Shown here piece after piece: positions 1-6,152 of a stretch of 12,367 bases of DNA. Source of the stretch: Neisseriaceae bacterium (GTDB lineage Bacteria > Pseudomonadota > Gammaproteobacteria > Burkholderiales > Neisseriaceae); NCBI GenBank assembly GCA_017518785.1, contig JAFWUA010000122.1:1-12367 (forward strand), given 5' to 3'. Position 1 is the first letter of the stretch, and each line of letters starts with the position of its first letter. The notes beneath the pieces are model-generated. The model was not told the origin of the DNA and did not search any database. It saw only the letters and a program-made list of their open reading frames with translations. A program made the position numbers and the translations under genes.

Positions 1-357
1 AAAAGCGACAAACCGATTGTGATTGACGGTTTATGCGTACGCGTGGGTGCGATGCGTTGCCACAGCCAAGCGATTACGCTGAAACTGAAAAAAGACTTGC
101 CAGTGGCAGAAATTGAAAGCCTGTTGGCAAACGCTAACAACTGGGTAAAAGTCGTGCCAAACGAAAAAGAAGCGTCCATTCACGACCTAACCCCAGCCGC
201 AGTTACAGGCACGCTCACCGTGCCAGTGGGCAGAATTCGCAAACTCGGTATGGGCGGTGAATACATCAGTGCCTTTACCGTAGGCGACCAGTTACTGTGG
301 GGTGCAGCCGAACCCGTCCGCCGCATTTTGCGTATTGTATTGGGGTTGAGTGTTTAA
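1..357 (+). CDS. asd: Aspartate-semialdehyde dehydrogenase, C-terminal part (5' end outside window)
   Basis: This is the last 118 codons of Asd, which reduces aspartyl phosphate to aspartate semialdehyde in the cytoplasm, the branch point to lysine/diaminopimelate, threonine and methionine. The frame is open from base 1 and ends at TAA 355-357. The sequence shows the substrate-binding and catalytic stretch DGLCVRVGAMRCHSQ, where R and H match E. coli Arg267 and His274. The family tail LTPAAVTGTL...VGDQLLWGAAEPVRRILR follows. These identify the proteobacterial Asd class. The N-terminal NADP domain and catalytic Cys lie upstream of the window. The fragment is about 51% G+C by hand count and uses many GTG, CTG and GCC codons, unlike the TTA/ATT-rich genes downstream. 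It contains no DUS. Either recombination from a richer-GC relative or strong codon selection could explain this. Confidence 0.95.
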   Translation, partial: KSDKPIVIDGLCVRVGAMRCHSQAITLKLKKDLPVAEIESLLANANNWVKVVPNEKEASIHDLTPAAVTGTLTVPVGRIRKLGMGGEYISAFTVGDQLLWGAAEPVRRILRIVLGLSV

Positions 358-393
358 GTATTTAACAAAAAACACTAACAAGGAGAATTTTAT

Positions 394-852
394 ATGAAAA
401 AGATAATATTGTTATTCACTGCAATTTTGATAGTGTTGAATTTAACTGCCTGTGGTGAGGATGGCTTTTTAGGTCGTAAAAAGAAAAAAGAAGTAGTTGT
501 TACCATTTATCGTCAATGGATTATCAGCAATGATACTGGTACGGAGTTTTTATGGGATTTAACCAAAAGAAGCAAATACACCGCTGCTATGAAATATTCT
601 GATGATTATTGCAAGGAAAATAATTTAAATCCTAATGCTTTTTACGCTTATGAAAAAGGCGATTTGAAAATCAAGGAAAATACTAGCTCTTCCGGCAGTG
701 TTTTCACTGATGCCGAAGGCAACAAAGAGCGTTTTAAGTATGTTGATTTAACTGAAAATTCTGCAACTTTTCTATTCAAGGGTCATGATAGATGGAAAGC
801 TGTTGCAGTAGAAAATACTACAATTTTGCCAGATCCCAAAGAAGGTAAATAA
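394..852 (+). CDS. Small lipoprotein of unknown function
   Basis: I do not recognise the family. The 152-residue product begins with a lipoprotein signal: two lysines, a hydrophobic run of about 12 residues, then the lipobox L17-T18-A19-C20. Gly at +2 predicts outer-membrane sorting by the Lol rule. A basic patch (GRKKKKE, about 27-33) follows, then a soluble domain rich in aromatic and charged residues (IYRQWIISND, FLWDLTKRSKY, YVDLTENSATFLFKGHDRWKAV). The ATG has a strong ribosome binding site, AAGGAG at 380-385, 8 bases upstream. The gene lies 36 bases after asd with no visible terminator between, so read-through is possible. A strong hairpin terminator follows. A degenerate DUS core (TTCCGGCAG, 690-698) lies inside. 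Low GC contrasts sharply with asd. Confidence 0.8.
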   Translation: MKKIILLFTAILIVLNLTACGEDGFLGRKKKKEVVVTIYRQWIISNDTGTEFLWDLTKRSKYTAAMKYSDDYCKENNLNPNAFYAYEKGDLKIKENTSSSGSVFTDAEGNKERFKYVDLTENSATFLFKGHDRWKAVAVENTTILPDPKEGK

Positions 853-869
853 CATTTATCAAATGTATA

Positions 870-903
870 AAAAACGACAGATAATCCAAAATCTGTCGTT
901 TTT
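870..903. terminator. Rho-independent terminator after the lipoprotein gene
   Basis: A perfect 13-base inverted repeat, AAAAACGACAGAT (870-882) and ATCTGTCGTTTTT (891-903), encloses an 8-base loop. The A-run on the left and T-run on the right make it potentially bidirectional. It starts 18 bases after the lipoprotein stop and separates that gene from the yejA-like gene. Confidence 0.85.
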
Positions 904-916
904 ATTGATGATTAAT

Positions 917-928
917 AGTCTGCCGGAA
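917..928 (+). repeat. DUS-like 12-mer, exact copy
   Basis: AGTCTGCCGGAA, followed by AAG. It lies between the terminator and the GTG start of the yejA-like gene. Its last bases overlap the likely Shine-Dalgarno of that gene. Confidence 0.85.
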
Positions 929-930
929 AG
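925..930 (+). promoter_or_regulatory. Ribosome binding site embedded in a DUS
   Basis: GGAAAG ends 8 bases before GTG 939 and is the only purine-rich stretch at a suitable distance. Its first four bases are the last four of the 12-mer at 917-928. It supports GTG 939 as the start, as does the signal peptide that follows immediately. Confidence 0.5.
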
Positions 931-938
931 ATTAAATT

Positions 939-2717
939 GTGAAACGTTTAATTTATTTTTTATTATTGTGTTTATATTTGCAAGTTTCATACGCCGATTT
1001 TGGAGTTGCATTAGGGGATAAGCCTAAATATAAAAATAATTTTTCTCATTTTGATTATGTAAATCCAGATGCACCAAAAGGTGGGGTATTAACCATTCCT
1101 ATGACAGGAAGTTTTGATTCACTTAATTCATTTTCCTTAAAAGGAGATCATGAGGCAGGCATTTCTATGCTTACTTTGGATACTCTAATGGAACAAAGTG
1201 ATGATGAAGCTTTTTCGGTTTATGGTTTGATTGCAGACGATATTTCTCTATCAAAAGATGAATTATCGGTGCGATTTCATATTAATCCCGATGCACGTTT
1301 TCACAATGGCGACAAAGTAGAAGCACGCGATATTGTGTATTCATTTCAAACCTTAACCCAAGACCCTGCGGCAACGCCTTTTTATCGTCTTTACTGGGGA
1401 GGAGTAAAAAACGTACAAATCATAGACAATCAAACCGTACAATTTAATTTTAAGGAAAAAAACTCTGAACTTCATTTGATTTTAGGGCAATTGCCGATTT
1501 TTTCTCATAAAAGCTTTCCTAATGGATTAAAAGATGGCAATGCCCAAGCAATTGGTTCTGGACCATACAAAGTTCAACGCATTTTAATGGGAAGATTAAG
1601 TGAATTTGCACGAGATAAACAATATTGGGCAAAAAATCTACCAACACGACGTGGCATGTTTAATTTTGATACAGTGCGTCTTAAATACTATCAAGATGAA
1701 ACTGCCAGAGTTGAAGCATTAAAAGCCGGAGAATTTGATGTGCTTGAAGAAAATGTGGCACGTCTTTGGGCAAGAGCATATTCAGATAATGTATTAGATA
1801 AACGAGGATTAATCCGCAAAACGTTCTCACATGAAAATAACGCAGGAATGCAAGGCTTTGTAATGAATTTACGCCGTCCTTTATTGCAAAGTAAAGCGTT
1901 AAGAATAGCTTTGATTGAAGCTTTTGATTTTGAATCGGTAAATAGACAGTTGTTTTACGGATTATATAAACGAGATAACAGCTTTTTTACCAATACCGAA
2001 CTTGCTGCACAAGGTCTGCCGGAAGGCAAAGAATATGAGATTTTGCAAACAATAAAAGATAAATTATCAGCAGAAATACTAACTACCCCTGCAATTAATC
2101 CTCCTACAACAGATAATAAACGCGGCATTCGTCCTAATTTGTTACGTGCCAGAGCACTGTTGGAAGAAAATGGCTACCGCTATCGTAATGGATATTTAAT
2201 TGATAAAAATAATCAGAAAGTTGAATTGGAATTTCTTACATATTCAAAAACATTTGAACGAGTTACAGCAAAATGGCGTAGGGATTTGAAAAAAATTGGT
2301 ATCACCCTCAATATTCGAGTAATCGATGCGGCATTGTTTCAAAAAAGATTAAATGAATTTGATTACGATATAACCATTGTAAATTACTCCAACTCCCAAA
2401 GTCCTGGCAATGAACAATACAATTTTCACAGTTGTAATGCTGCTAAAACTAATGGAACGCATAACTATTCTGGAATTTGCAATCCTGCAATCGAAAGTAT
2501 TTTGCCGTATTTTGTTGCTTCTAAAAATCGAGAAGAATTGGTAGCAGCATCACGGGCATTAGATCGCGTATTACGTAGCCAATATATAGTTGTTCCTAAT
2601 TGGTATAGTGATAGTATTCGTATGATTTTTCGTAATAATTTGCGTTATCCACAACGTCTGCCACGCTATTATCATGGCTTGTCTTGGGCAATTAAAACAT
2701 GGTGGGTATCAGAATAA
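939..2717 (+). CDS. YejA-like periplasmic solute-binding protein (ABC transporter family 5)
   Basis: This is a periplasmic binding protein of the SBP family 5 (DppA/OppA/YejA) group, which delivers peptides or similar ligands to an inner-membrane ABC importer. The 592-residue length is close to E. coli YejA, about 604. Residues 1-19 form a Sec signal (KRL, hydrophobic core, VSYA) with predicted cleavage before DFGVALG. The YejA-type start follows, with HFDYVNPDAPKGGVL at about 38-52. Family blocks are the FHINPDARFHNGDKVEARDIVYSF region near 113-136, GSGPYKV near 207, and LKYYQDETARVEALKAGEFDV near 248-268. The start is GTG with a Shine-Dalgarno inside a DUS. No permease or ATPase genes (yejB/E/F type) are adjacent, so it is an orphan here and its ligand is unknown. 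A one-mismatch DUS lies in frame at 2013-2024. No terminator is visible downstream. Confidence 0.88.
   Translation: MKRLIYFLLLCLYLQVSYADFGVALGDKPKYKNNFSHFDYVNPDAPKGGVLTIPMTGSFDSLNSFSLKGDHEAGISMLTLDTLMEQSDDEAFSVYGLIADDISLSKDELSVRFHINPDARFHNGDKVEARDIVYSFQTLTQDPAATPFYRLYWGGVKNVQIIDNQTVQFNFKEKNSELHLILGQLPIFSHKSFPNGLKDGNAQAIGSGPYKVQRILMGRLSEFARDKQYWAKNLPTRRGMFNFDTVRLKYYQDETARVEALKAGEFDVLEENVARLWARAYSDNVLDKRGLIRKTFSHENNAGMQGFVMNLRRPLLQSKALRIALIEAFDFESVNRQLFYGLYKRDNSFFTNTELAAQGLPEGKEYEILQTIKDKLSAEILTTPAINPPTTDNKRGIRPNLLRARALLEENGYRYRNGYLIDKNNQKVELEFLTYSKTFERVTAKWRRDLKKIGITLNIRVIDAALFQKRLNEFDYDITIVNYSNSQSPGNEQYNFHSCNAAKTNGTHNYSGICNPAIESILPYFVASKNREELVAASRALDRVLRSQYIVVPNWYSDSIRMIFRNNLRYPQRLPRYYHGLSWAIKTWWVSE
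2013..2024 (+). repeat. DUS-like 12-mer, one mismatch
   Basis: GGTCTGCCGGAA differs only at the first base. It sits inside the yejA-like gene and encodes the LPE of GLPEG. Confidence 0.6.
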
Positions 2718-2748
2718 ATGTGAACTTTTTGCGTCATTTTGTGTCAGT

Positions 2749-2785
2749 TTGAAGTGCAATTGTTTTCATTTATAATGTTTATAAT
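2749..2785 (+). promoter_or_regulatory. Probable sigma-70 promoter for the NlpC/P60 gene
   Basis: Two TATAAT hexamers occur in tandem, at 2771-2776 and 2780-2785. TTGAAG at 2749-2754 lies 16 bases before the first and could be its -35 box. The second has no good -35. The sites lie in the 112-base gap between the yejA-like gene and the start at 2830. Confidence 0.5.
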
Positions 2786-2829
2786 CTCATTAGGTAGAAA
2801 TAGAATTTAGTACAAGAAGTTAATAAAAA

Positions 2830-3717
2830 ATGAATCTAAAAAATATACTGTGTAACATTTTAAGTATTGTAGTTAGCGTGTTGTTTCTTGCGACAACACC
2901 TACCGTTGTGTCTGCTGCACCTGCAAAAAAAACACAAAAAACCACCGCTACGAAAAAAAATACTCTTAATAAGAGTACTAAAAAAAACACAACTGCTAAA
3001 AAAACTACTCAAAAAAAATCCACTAATAACACTAAAAAGGCAAAAAGTACTAAAAAAACTTCTGCCAAAAGTAATAACAAGAGTAAGCAAAAAGATTCGA
3101 GTAAAAAAAGCACCAAAGCTAAAAATAGCAAATCTTCTAACACATCTAAAAAGAGCAATATTCAAGCTCAAACACAATCACAAGCAAAACCTAAACAAGT
3201 TACAGAAGCCCCTGACTTATTAGGCAATAAAATTAGAGAAATTCAAGAACAAGAAGAGATTAAAACTGCACGACGTGCTTCAAATACTGATAATGTTGCC
3301 ACCAATAAACAACATGCTGATGATTTGGTAATGAATGCCATGAGCCTGTTGGGGGTTTCTTATCGTTTTGGAGGTTCAAGTCCGGTCAATGGCATGGATT
3401 GTAGTGGTTTTATTCAATATATTTTTAGACAAGCTTTGAGTATAGATTTACCTCGAACTTCTGCTGAAATGGCAAAAGTTGGTTATCCAGTTGAAAAATC
3501 ACAGTTACAACCTGGCGATTTAGTATTTTTTGCTCGTAATGGCAAGCGGATTAACCATGTTGGTATGTATATTGGTAATAATAAATTTATTCATGCACCA
3601 CGTACCGGCAAAGATATTGAAATTCAAAATTTAGATAGACCTTATTACACCAAATCATACGCTGGTGCTCGTCGTGTTAATCCCAATAGTCGTTCTATCA
3701 AGTTATCCAATAAATAA
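2830..3717 (+). CDS. Secreted NlpC/P60 cell-wall hydrolase with lysine-rich linker
   Basis: This is a probable peptidoglycan endopeptidase of the NlpC/P60 cysteine-peptidase family, which cleaves stem-peptide bonds in the periplasm. Residues 1-29 form a Sec signal (hydrophobic core IVVSVLFLATT, cleavage near VSAA). Residues about 32-112 are almost only Lys, Ser, Thr and Asn, a disordered and strongly cationic linker. A short Gln/Glu-rich stretch (about 113-150) leads to the catalytic domain at about 165-285. This has LLGVSYRFGG, the nucleophile C191 in MDCSGFI, H243 in NHVGMYIG and H255 in FIHAPR, so the triad looks intact. GDLVFF is also present. The polycation could bind peptidoglycan, lipopolysaccharide or teichoic-like polymers; that is inference. 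Several A7-A8 tracts in the linker are slippage-prone. The 71-residue gene at 3731 follows 13 bases later and may be cotranscribed. Confidence 0.92.
   Translation: MNLKNILCNILSIVVSVLFLATTPTVVSAAPAKKTQKTTATKKNTLNKSTKKNTTAKKTTQKKSTNNTKKAKSTKKTSAKSNNKSKQKDSSKKSTKAKNSKSSNTSKKSNIQAQTQSQAKPKQVTEAPDLLGNKIREIQEQEEIKTARRASNTDNVATNKQHADDLVMNAMSLLGVSYRFGGSSPVNGMDCSGFIQYIFRQALSIDLPRTSAEMAKVGYPVEKSQLQPGDLVFFARNGKRINHVGMYIGNNKFIHAPRTGKDIEIQNLDRPYYTKSYAGARRVNPNSRSIKLSNK
2922..3180 (+). repeat. Lysine-rich low-complexity segment with A8 tracts
   Basis: This A-rich stretch encodes the cationic linker of the NlpC/P60 protein. Runs of eight A occur at 2925-2932, 2953-2960, 2980-2987 and 3011-3018, with several runs of seven besides. 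The triplets are irregular (AAA, ACT, AAC, AGC), so this is low complexity rather than a clean tandem array. Confidence 0.8.
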
Positions 3718-3730
3718 AGGAATAAAAAAC

Positions 3731-3946
3731 GTGCCACTGCTGATTTTCCCTAAATGGTGTGATGATAAAGGCAACACCATCGCTTGTACTGAAAAGATAA
3801 AAGTGATGCAAGACAATATGACAGAATTACAACAAATGGCACAAGATGCCTTTGAGGATGCTTTATTGATGGGGTGTAGCGAACAGCAAATACGTGATTT
3901 TTTACAACAACTCATAGAAAATTTGGAAAACCCTTATCAGAAGTGA
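3731..3946 (+). CDS. Conserved small betaproteobacterial protein, function unknown
   Basis: The product has 71 residues with no signal peptide. The N-terminus carries two cysteines nine apart (KWC10 ... ACTEK with C19), then CTEKIKVMQDNMTELQQMAQDAFEDALLMGCSE, a mostly helical stretch ending in LENPY. From memory, short Neisseria and Bordetella proteins share the CTEKIKV / ELRQ.AQDALEDA / LMGCSE / NPY pattern. I know no established function for them. The start chosen is GTG 3731 because AAGGAA at 3717-3722 is 8 bases upstream. An upstream ATG at 3665 in this frame would overlap the end of the NlpC/P60 gene by 53 bases and lacks a better site. The TGA stop (3944-3946) shares its last base with a DUS. 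Confidence 0.75.
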   Translation: MPLLIFPKWCDDKGNTIACTEKIKVMQDNMTELQQMAQDAFEDALLMGCSEQQIRDFLQQLIENLENPYQK

Positions 3947-3957
3947 GTCTGCCGGAA
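3946..3957 (+). repeat. DUS-like 12-mer, exact copy
   Basis: AGTCTGCCGGAA followed by AAA. Its first A is the last base of the preceding TGA stop codon, which puts it exactly at the gene end. Confidence 0.85.
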
Positions 3958-4019
3958 AAATTGTTAAATATATGTTGTATCAAAGTAGTAATCATGTCTC
4001 TTATTTGCAACGAAATATA

Positions 4020-4038
4020 TGATATAAGTCAAATATCA
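4020..4038. promoter_or_regulatory. Dyad upstream of the hupB promoter, possible operator
   Basis: TGATAT and ATATCA form a perfect 6-base dyad around a 7-base spacer, 22 bases before the -35 box of hupB. A further AATATCA follows at 4041-4047. In AT-rich DNA this could be chance. No regulator is assigned. Confidence 0.25.
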
Positions 4039-4060
4039 CCAATATCATTTTATTTGTTGC

Positions 4061-4090
4061 TTGACACAACTCTTCGATGATTGCTATAAA
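4061..4090 (+). promoter_or_regulatory. Sigma-70 promoter of hupB
   Basis: TTGACA at 4061-4066 is a consensus -35 box and TATAAA at 4085-4090 a good -10, with an 18-base spacer. Transcription would start near 4097 and give a leader of about 80 bases before ATG 4180. The 233-base gap from 3947 to 4179 therefore holds a DUS, a dyad, this promoter and a leader hairpin. Confidence 0.75.
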
Positions 4091-4117
4091 AAGCCTGTAA
4101 GTTTTATCTGAAAGTAT

Positions 4118-4141
4118 CTCTGCAATAAGTTTGTTGCAGAG
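4118..4141 (+). promoter_or_regulatory. Hairpin in the hupB leader, possible attenuator
   Basis: CTCTGCAA (4118-4125) and TTGCAGAG (4134-4141) form a perfect 8-base stem with an 8-base loop, followed by GGTTTTGTT. It lies between the predicted transcription start and the ribosome binding site AGGGAG. It could attenuate, stabilise the messenger or bind a protein; the T-run is interrupted. Confidence 0.45.
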
Positions 4142-4179
4142 GTTTTGTTAAAATTTTCTCCAACAGAAAGGGAGACAAA

Positions 4180-4470
4180 ATGAATAAATCTGAACTTATC
4201 GAAGCAGTTGCGGCTGAAGCTGAAATTTCCAAAGCAGCAGCAGGTCGTGCATTAGATGGTGTGATTAAAGCTGTAACCGATACCTTGAAAAAAGGCGATA
4301 CCGTAACCTTGGTTGGTTTCGGTACTTTTTATGTAGGTGAGCGTGCAGCACGTACAGGTCGTAATCCTAAAACAGGTGAGCCTATCAAAATTAAGGCTTC
4401 TAAAGCACCTAAATTCCGTGCTGGTAAAACATTGAAAGATGTTGTTGCTTCTTCTAAGAAGAAAAGATAA
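4180..4470 (+). CDS. hupB: DNA-binding protein HU-beta
   Basis: This is a histone-like nucleoid protein that bends and compacts DNA as a dimer, with roles in replication, repair and gene regulation. The 96 residues cover the whole HU fold: helices MNKSELIEAVAAEAEISKAAAGRALDG, the VTLVGFGTFYVGERAARTGRNPKTGEPI core with beta-arm residues near 53-75, and KFRAGKTLKDVV. The tail SSKKKR is slightly longer than the usual 90-residue HU. The ribosome binding site is strong (AAAGGGAGACAAA before ATG). It has its own promoter and a strong terminator, so it is probably a monocistronic, highly expressed gene. Its G+C is higher than that of its neighbours, which fits high expression. A ppiD-type gene follows, as in the E. 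coli lon-hupB-ppiD order. Confidence 0.97.
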   Translation: MNKSELIEAVAAEAEISKAAAGRALDGVIKAVTDTLKKGDTVTLVGFGTFYVGERAARTGRNPKTGEPIKIKASKAPKFRAGKTLKDVVASSKKKR

Positions 4471-4493
4471 TTCATTCATTGTTAAATTAAATC

Positions 4494-4521
4494 AAAAAGG
4501 CAGACTTCGGTCTGCCTTTTT
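4494..4521 (+). terminator. Rho-independent terminator of hupB with UUCG loop
   Basis: AAAAAGGCAGAC (4494-4505), loop TTCG (4506-4509), then GTCTGCCTTTTT (4510-4521): a perfect 12-base stem with a stable tetraloop and a T-tract. The inner stem GTCTGCC equals positions 2-8 of the DUS 12-mer. Confidence 0.95.
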
Positions 4522-4569
4522 GTGTAGTACAATACACGGTTTGTTTTATATTTAGGAGAACATGGAATC

Positions 4570-6075
4570 ATGTTTGATATTGTCGAGAAACATCGCGGTT
4601 TCTTCAAAATTTTATTGATTTTAATTGCATTGAGCTTTGTTACATTTACAGCTCATTCTTTTTCACAAGCTGGTGGCGACTATATTGCCAAAATTAATGA
4701 TCAGACGATTACTCAACAAGATGTTGATCGTATGATTCGTACTAATCAAATGCCAGCTGATGTACAAACTCAAAAACAAGTATATGAAGCACTATTGCAA
4801 CAAGCGTATTTGATTAGCGGTGCTCGTAGTTTAGGTGTTTCTGCTAATCAAGAACAGTTAAAAAATATCATCATGAATGAAAAAATATTTCATGAGGACG
4901 GAGTGTTTAGTCAGAAGAAATTTAATGAGTTTTTGCAAGGCATCAATATGAGTGAGAGTATGTTTTTAGATACTCTACGTAAAGATGTTTATGTAAAAGG
5001 TATATCTACTTTATTCGATGAGACCACACCAGTTGCAGATATTCAAGTAGAACAGATGGCAAAAATTGCTGGTGCTGTTCGCAAAGTACAAATAGCTATG
5101 TTTAAAGATGAAGATTACGTCAAAAAAATCGATGTAAATGATGCTGATATTGAAAAATTCTATCTTGAAAATCAGGAACATTATAAAAAGCCATTGGCAG
5201 TTAAGTTTGACTATGTCAAGGTTGCAGCAACTGATTTGGCAGATAAGCAGACTATTAGTGATGAAGAAATGCAAATGGCTTTATCTAAATTCAATATTAA
5301 GGAAGCTGAAACTGATAATGCTATAAAAGAAGACTTACGTAATCAGTTGAAATTGGACAAGGCAAAACGTGCTTTATTGATTATGAAGGATAATCTTGCC
5401 GAAACTGCTTTTAATGAAAGTAAAAATTTAGATGCAGCAGCCAAAGTAGCTGGGGTATCAGTTTCACATCAAACACAATGGGTATCAAAGGGTGAGTTGG
5501 AAAATATAAGTCTGCCGGAAAAATTATCTGATGAGTTATTTGTAGATGATGTGTTGCGTCAAGGCAATAATTCTGATGTGATTGAAGCTGATGATGCTTT
5601 GTGGGTGGTGCGTGTTGTTGAAATTAGAGAAGAGGAATCTCCTAATCTTGACGATATTAAAGCTACTATTGAGCAAGATTTCCGTTCTCAAAAAGCTCGT
5701 CAATTAGCACAGGAAGATGCACAAAATATTTTGGATAAATTGCAAAAGGGCGAAGATGTTGAAGTGAAGTGGCAACCTGAAATGCCATTCGTATTAGAAC
5801 AATTAGGTATACACACACCTGATGATTTAAAACAAGTTTTATACGCTAAACCAGAAGATGGTAAACCTGTTTTTTTAATGTTTCACAGCATGCCAGTAGT
5901 AACTTTGATGAGAGTTAATTCAATTGAAGAAACAGCGTTTAGTGAACAACAAAAAGTAATGTTAAAAATGCAGTTGGCACAGAAAAATGCAGCTTCTAAT
6001 TTAAGCGATTATTATCGTTATTTGCAACGCACAGTTAAGGTGCAAAAAGGACATCAGAAAATCGGTAGCGAATAG
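4570..6075 (+). CDS. PpiD-like periplasmic chaperone lacking a parvulin domain
   Basis: This is an inner-membrane-anchored periplasmic folding factor of the SurA-N/PpiD group, which assists proteins leaving the Sec translocon. A single signal anchor lies at about 12-31 (FFKILLILIALSFVTFTA). The chaperone domain at about 35-190 contains YIAKINDQTITQQDVDRMI, QVYEALLQQAYLISGARSLGV and FSQKKFNEFLQ. A PpiD-like C-terminal part starts near 258; VSHQTQWVSKGEL (298-310) matches the E. coli ATQTGWFSKDNL region. Length is 501 against about 623 in E. coli. The shortfall falls where the rotamase domain should be (near residue 242), and no ASHILI, FGxF or GGDLG motif is seen. Start is ATG 4570 with AGGAG 11 bases upstream; ATG 4562 is in another frame and closes after a few codons. 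An exact DUS lies in frame, encoding SLPE. Confidence 0.88.
   Translation: MFDIVEKHRGFFKILLILIALSFVTFTAHSFSQAGGDYIAKINDQTITQQDVDRMIRTNQMPADVQTQKQVYEALLQQAYLISGARSLGVSANQEQLKNIIMNEKIFHEDGVFSQKKFNEFLQGINMSESMFLDTLRKDVYVKGISTLFDETTPVADIQVEQMAKIAGAVRKVQIAMFKDEDYVKKIDVNDADIEKFYLENQEHYKKPLAVKFDYVKVAATDLADKQTISDEEMQMALSKFNIKEAETDNAIKEDLRNQLKLDKAKRALLIMKDNLAETAFNESKNLDAAAKVAGVSVSHQTQWVSKGELENISLPEKLSDELFVDDVLRQGNNSDVIEADDALWVVRVVEIREEESPNLDDIKATIEQDFRSQKARQLAQEDAQNILDKLQKGEDVEVKWQPEMPFVLEQLGIHTPDDLKQVLYAKPEDGKPVFLMFHSMPVVTLMRVNSIEETAFSEQQKVMLKMQLAQKNAASNLSDYYRYLQRTVKVQKGHQKIGSE
5509..5520 (+). repeat. DUS-like 12-mer, exact copy, in ppiD-like gene
   Basis: AGTCTGCCGGAA followed by AAA, in frame as Ser-Leu-Pro-Glu in the C-terminal part of the chaperone. 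E. coli PpiD has NLPEE at the corresponding place, so the DUS sits where LPE was already acceptable. Confidence 0.85.
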
Positions 6076-6096
6076 CCTTGTAATCTTGCGATAAAC

Positions 6097-6129
6097 AACA
6101 GAGATTGTTTTTGCCAAGCAATCTCTGTT
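6097..6129 (+). terminator. Likely terminator after the ppiD-like gene
   Basis: AACAGAGATTG (6097-6107) and CAATCTCTGTT (6119-6129) form a perfect 11-base stem with an 11-base loop, 21 bases after the stop. The following TTGATTTGATGG is T-rich but not a clean T-run, so termination may be partial. Confidence 0.6.
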
Positions 6130-6152
6130 TGATTTGATGGTCAATTAAAAAG

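Noticed and set aside
2888..3223. Overlapping 111-residue open frame rich in Lys and Leu, and a minus-strand frame, inside the NlpC/P60 gene
   Set aside because: Both are by-products of the A-rich linker, which lacks stops in other frames. Neither has a ribosome binding site or family features.
4528..4533. TACAAT as a -10 box for the ppiD-like gene
   Set aside because: The matching -35 position would fall inside the hupB terminator hairpin and shows no good hexamer, so I could not support a promoter there.
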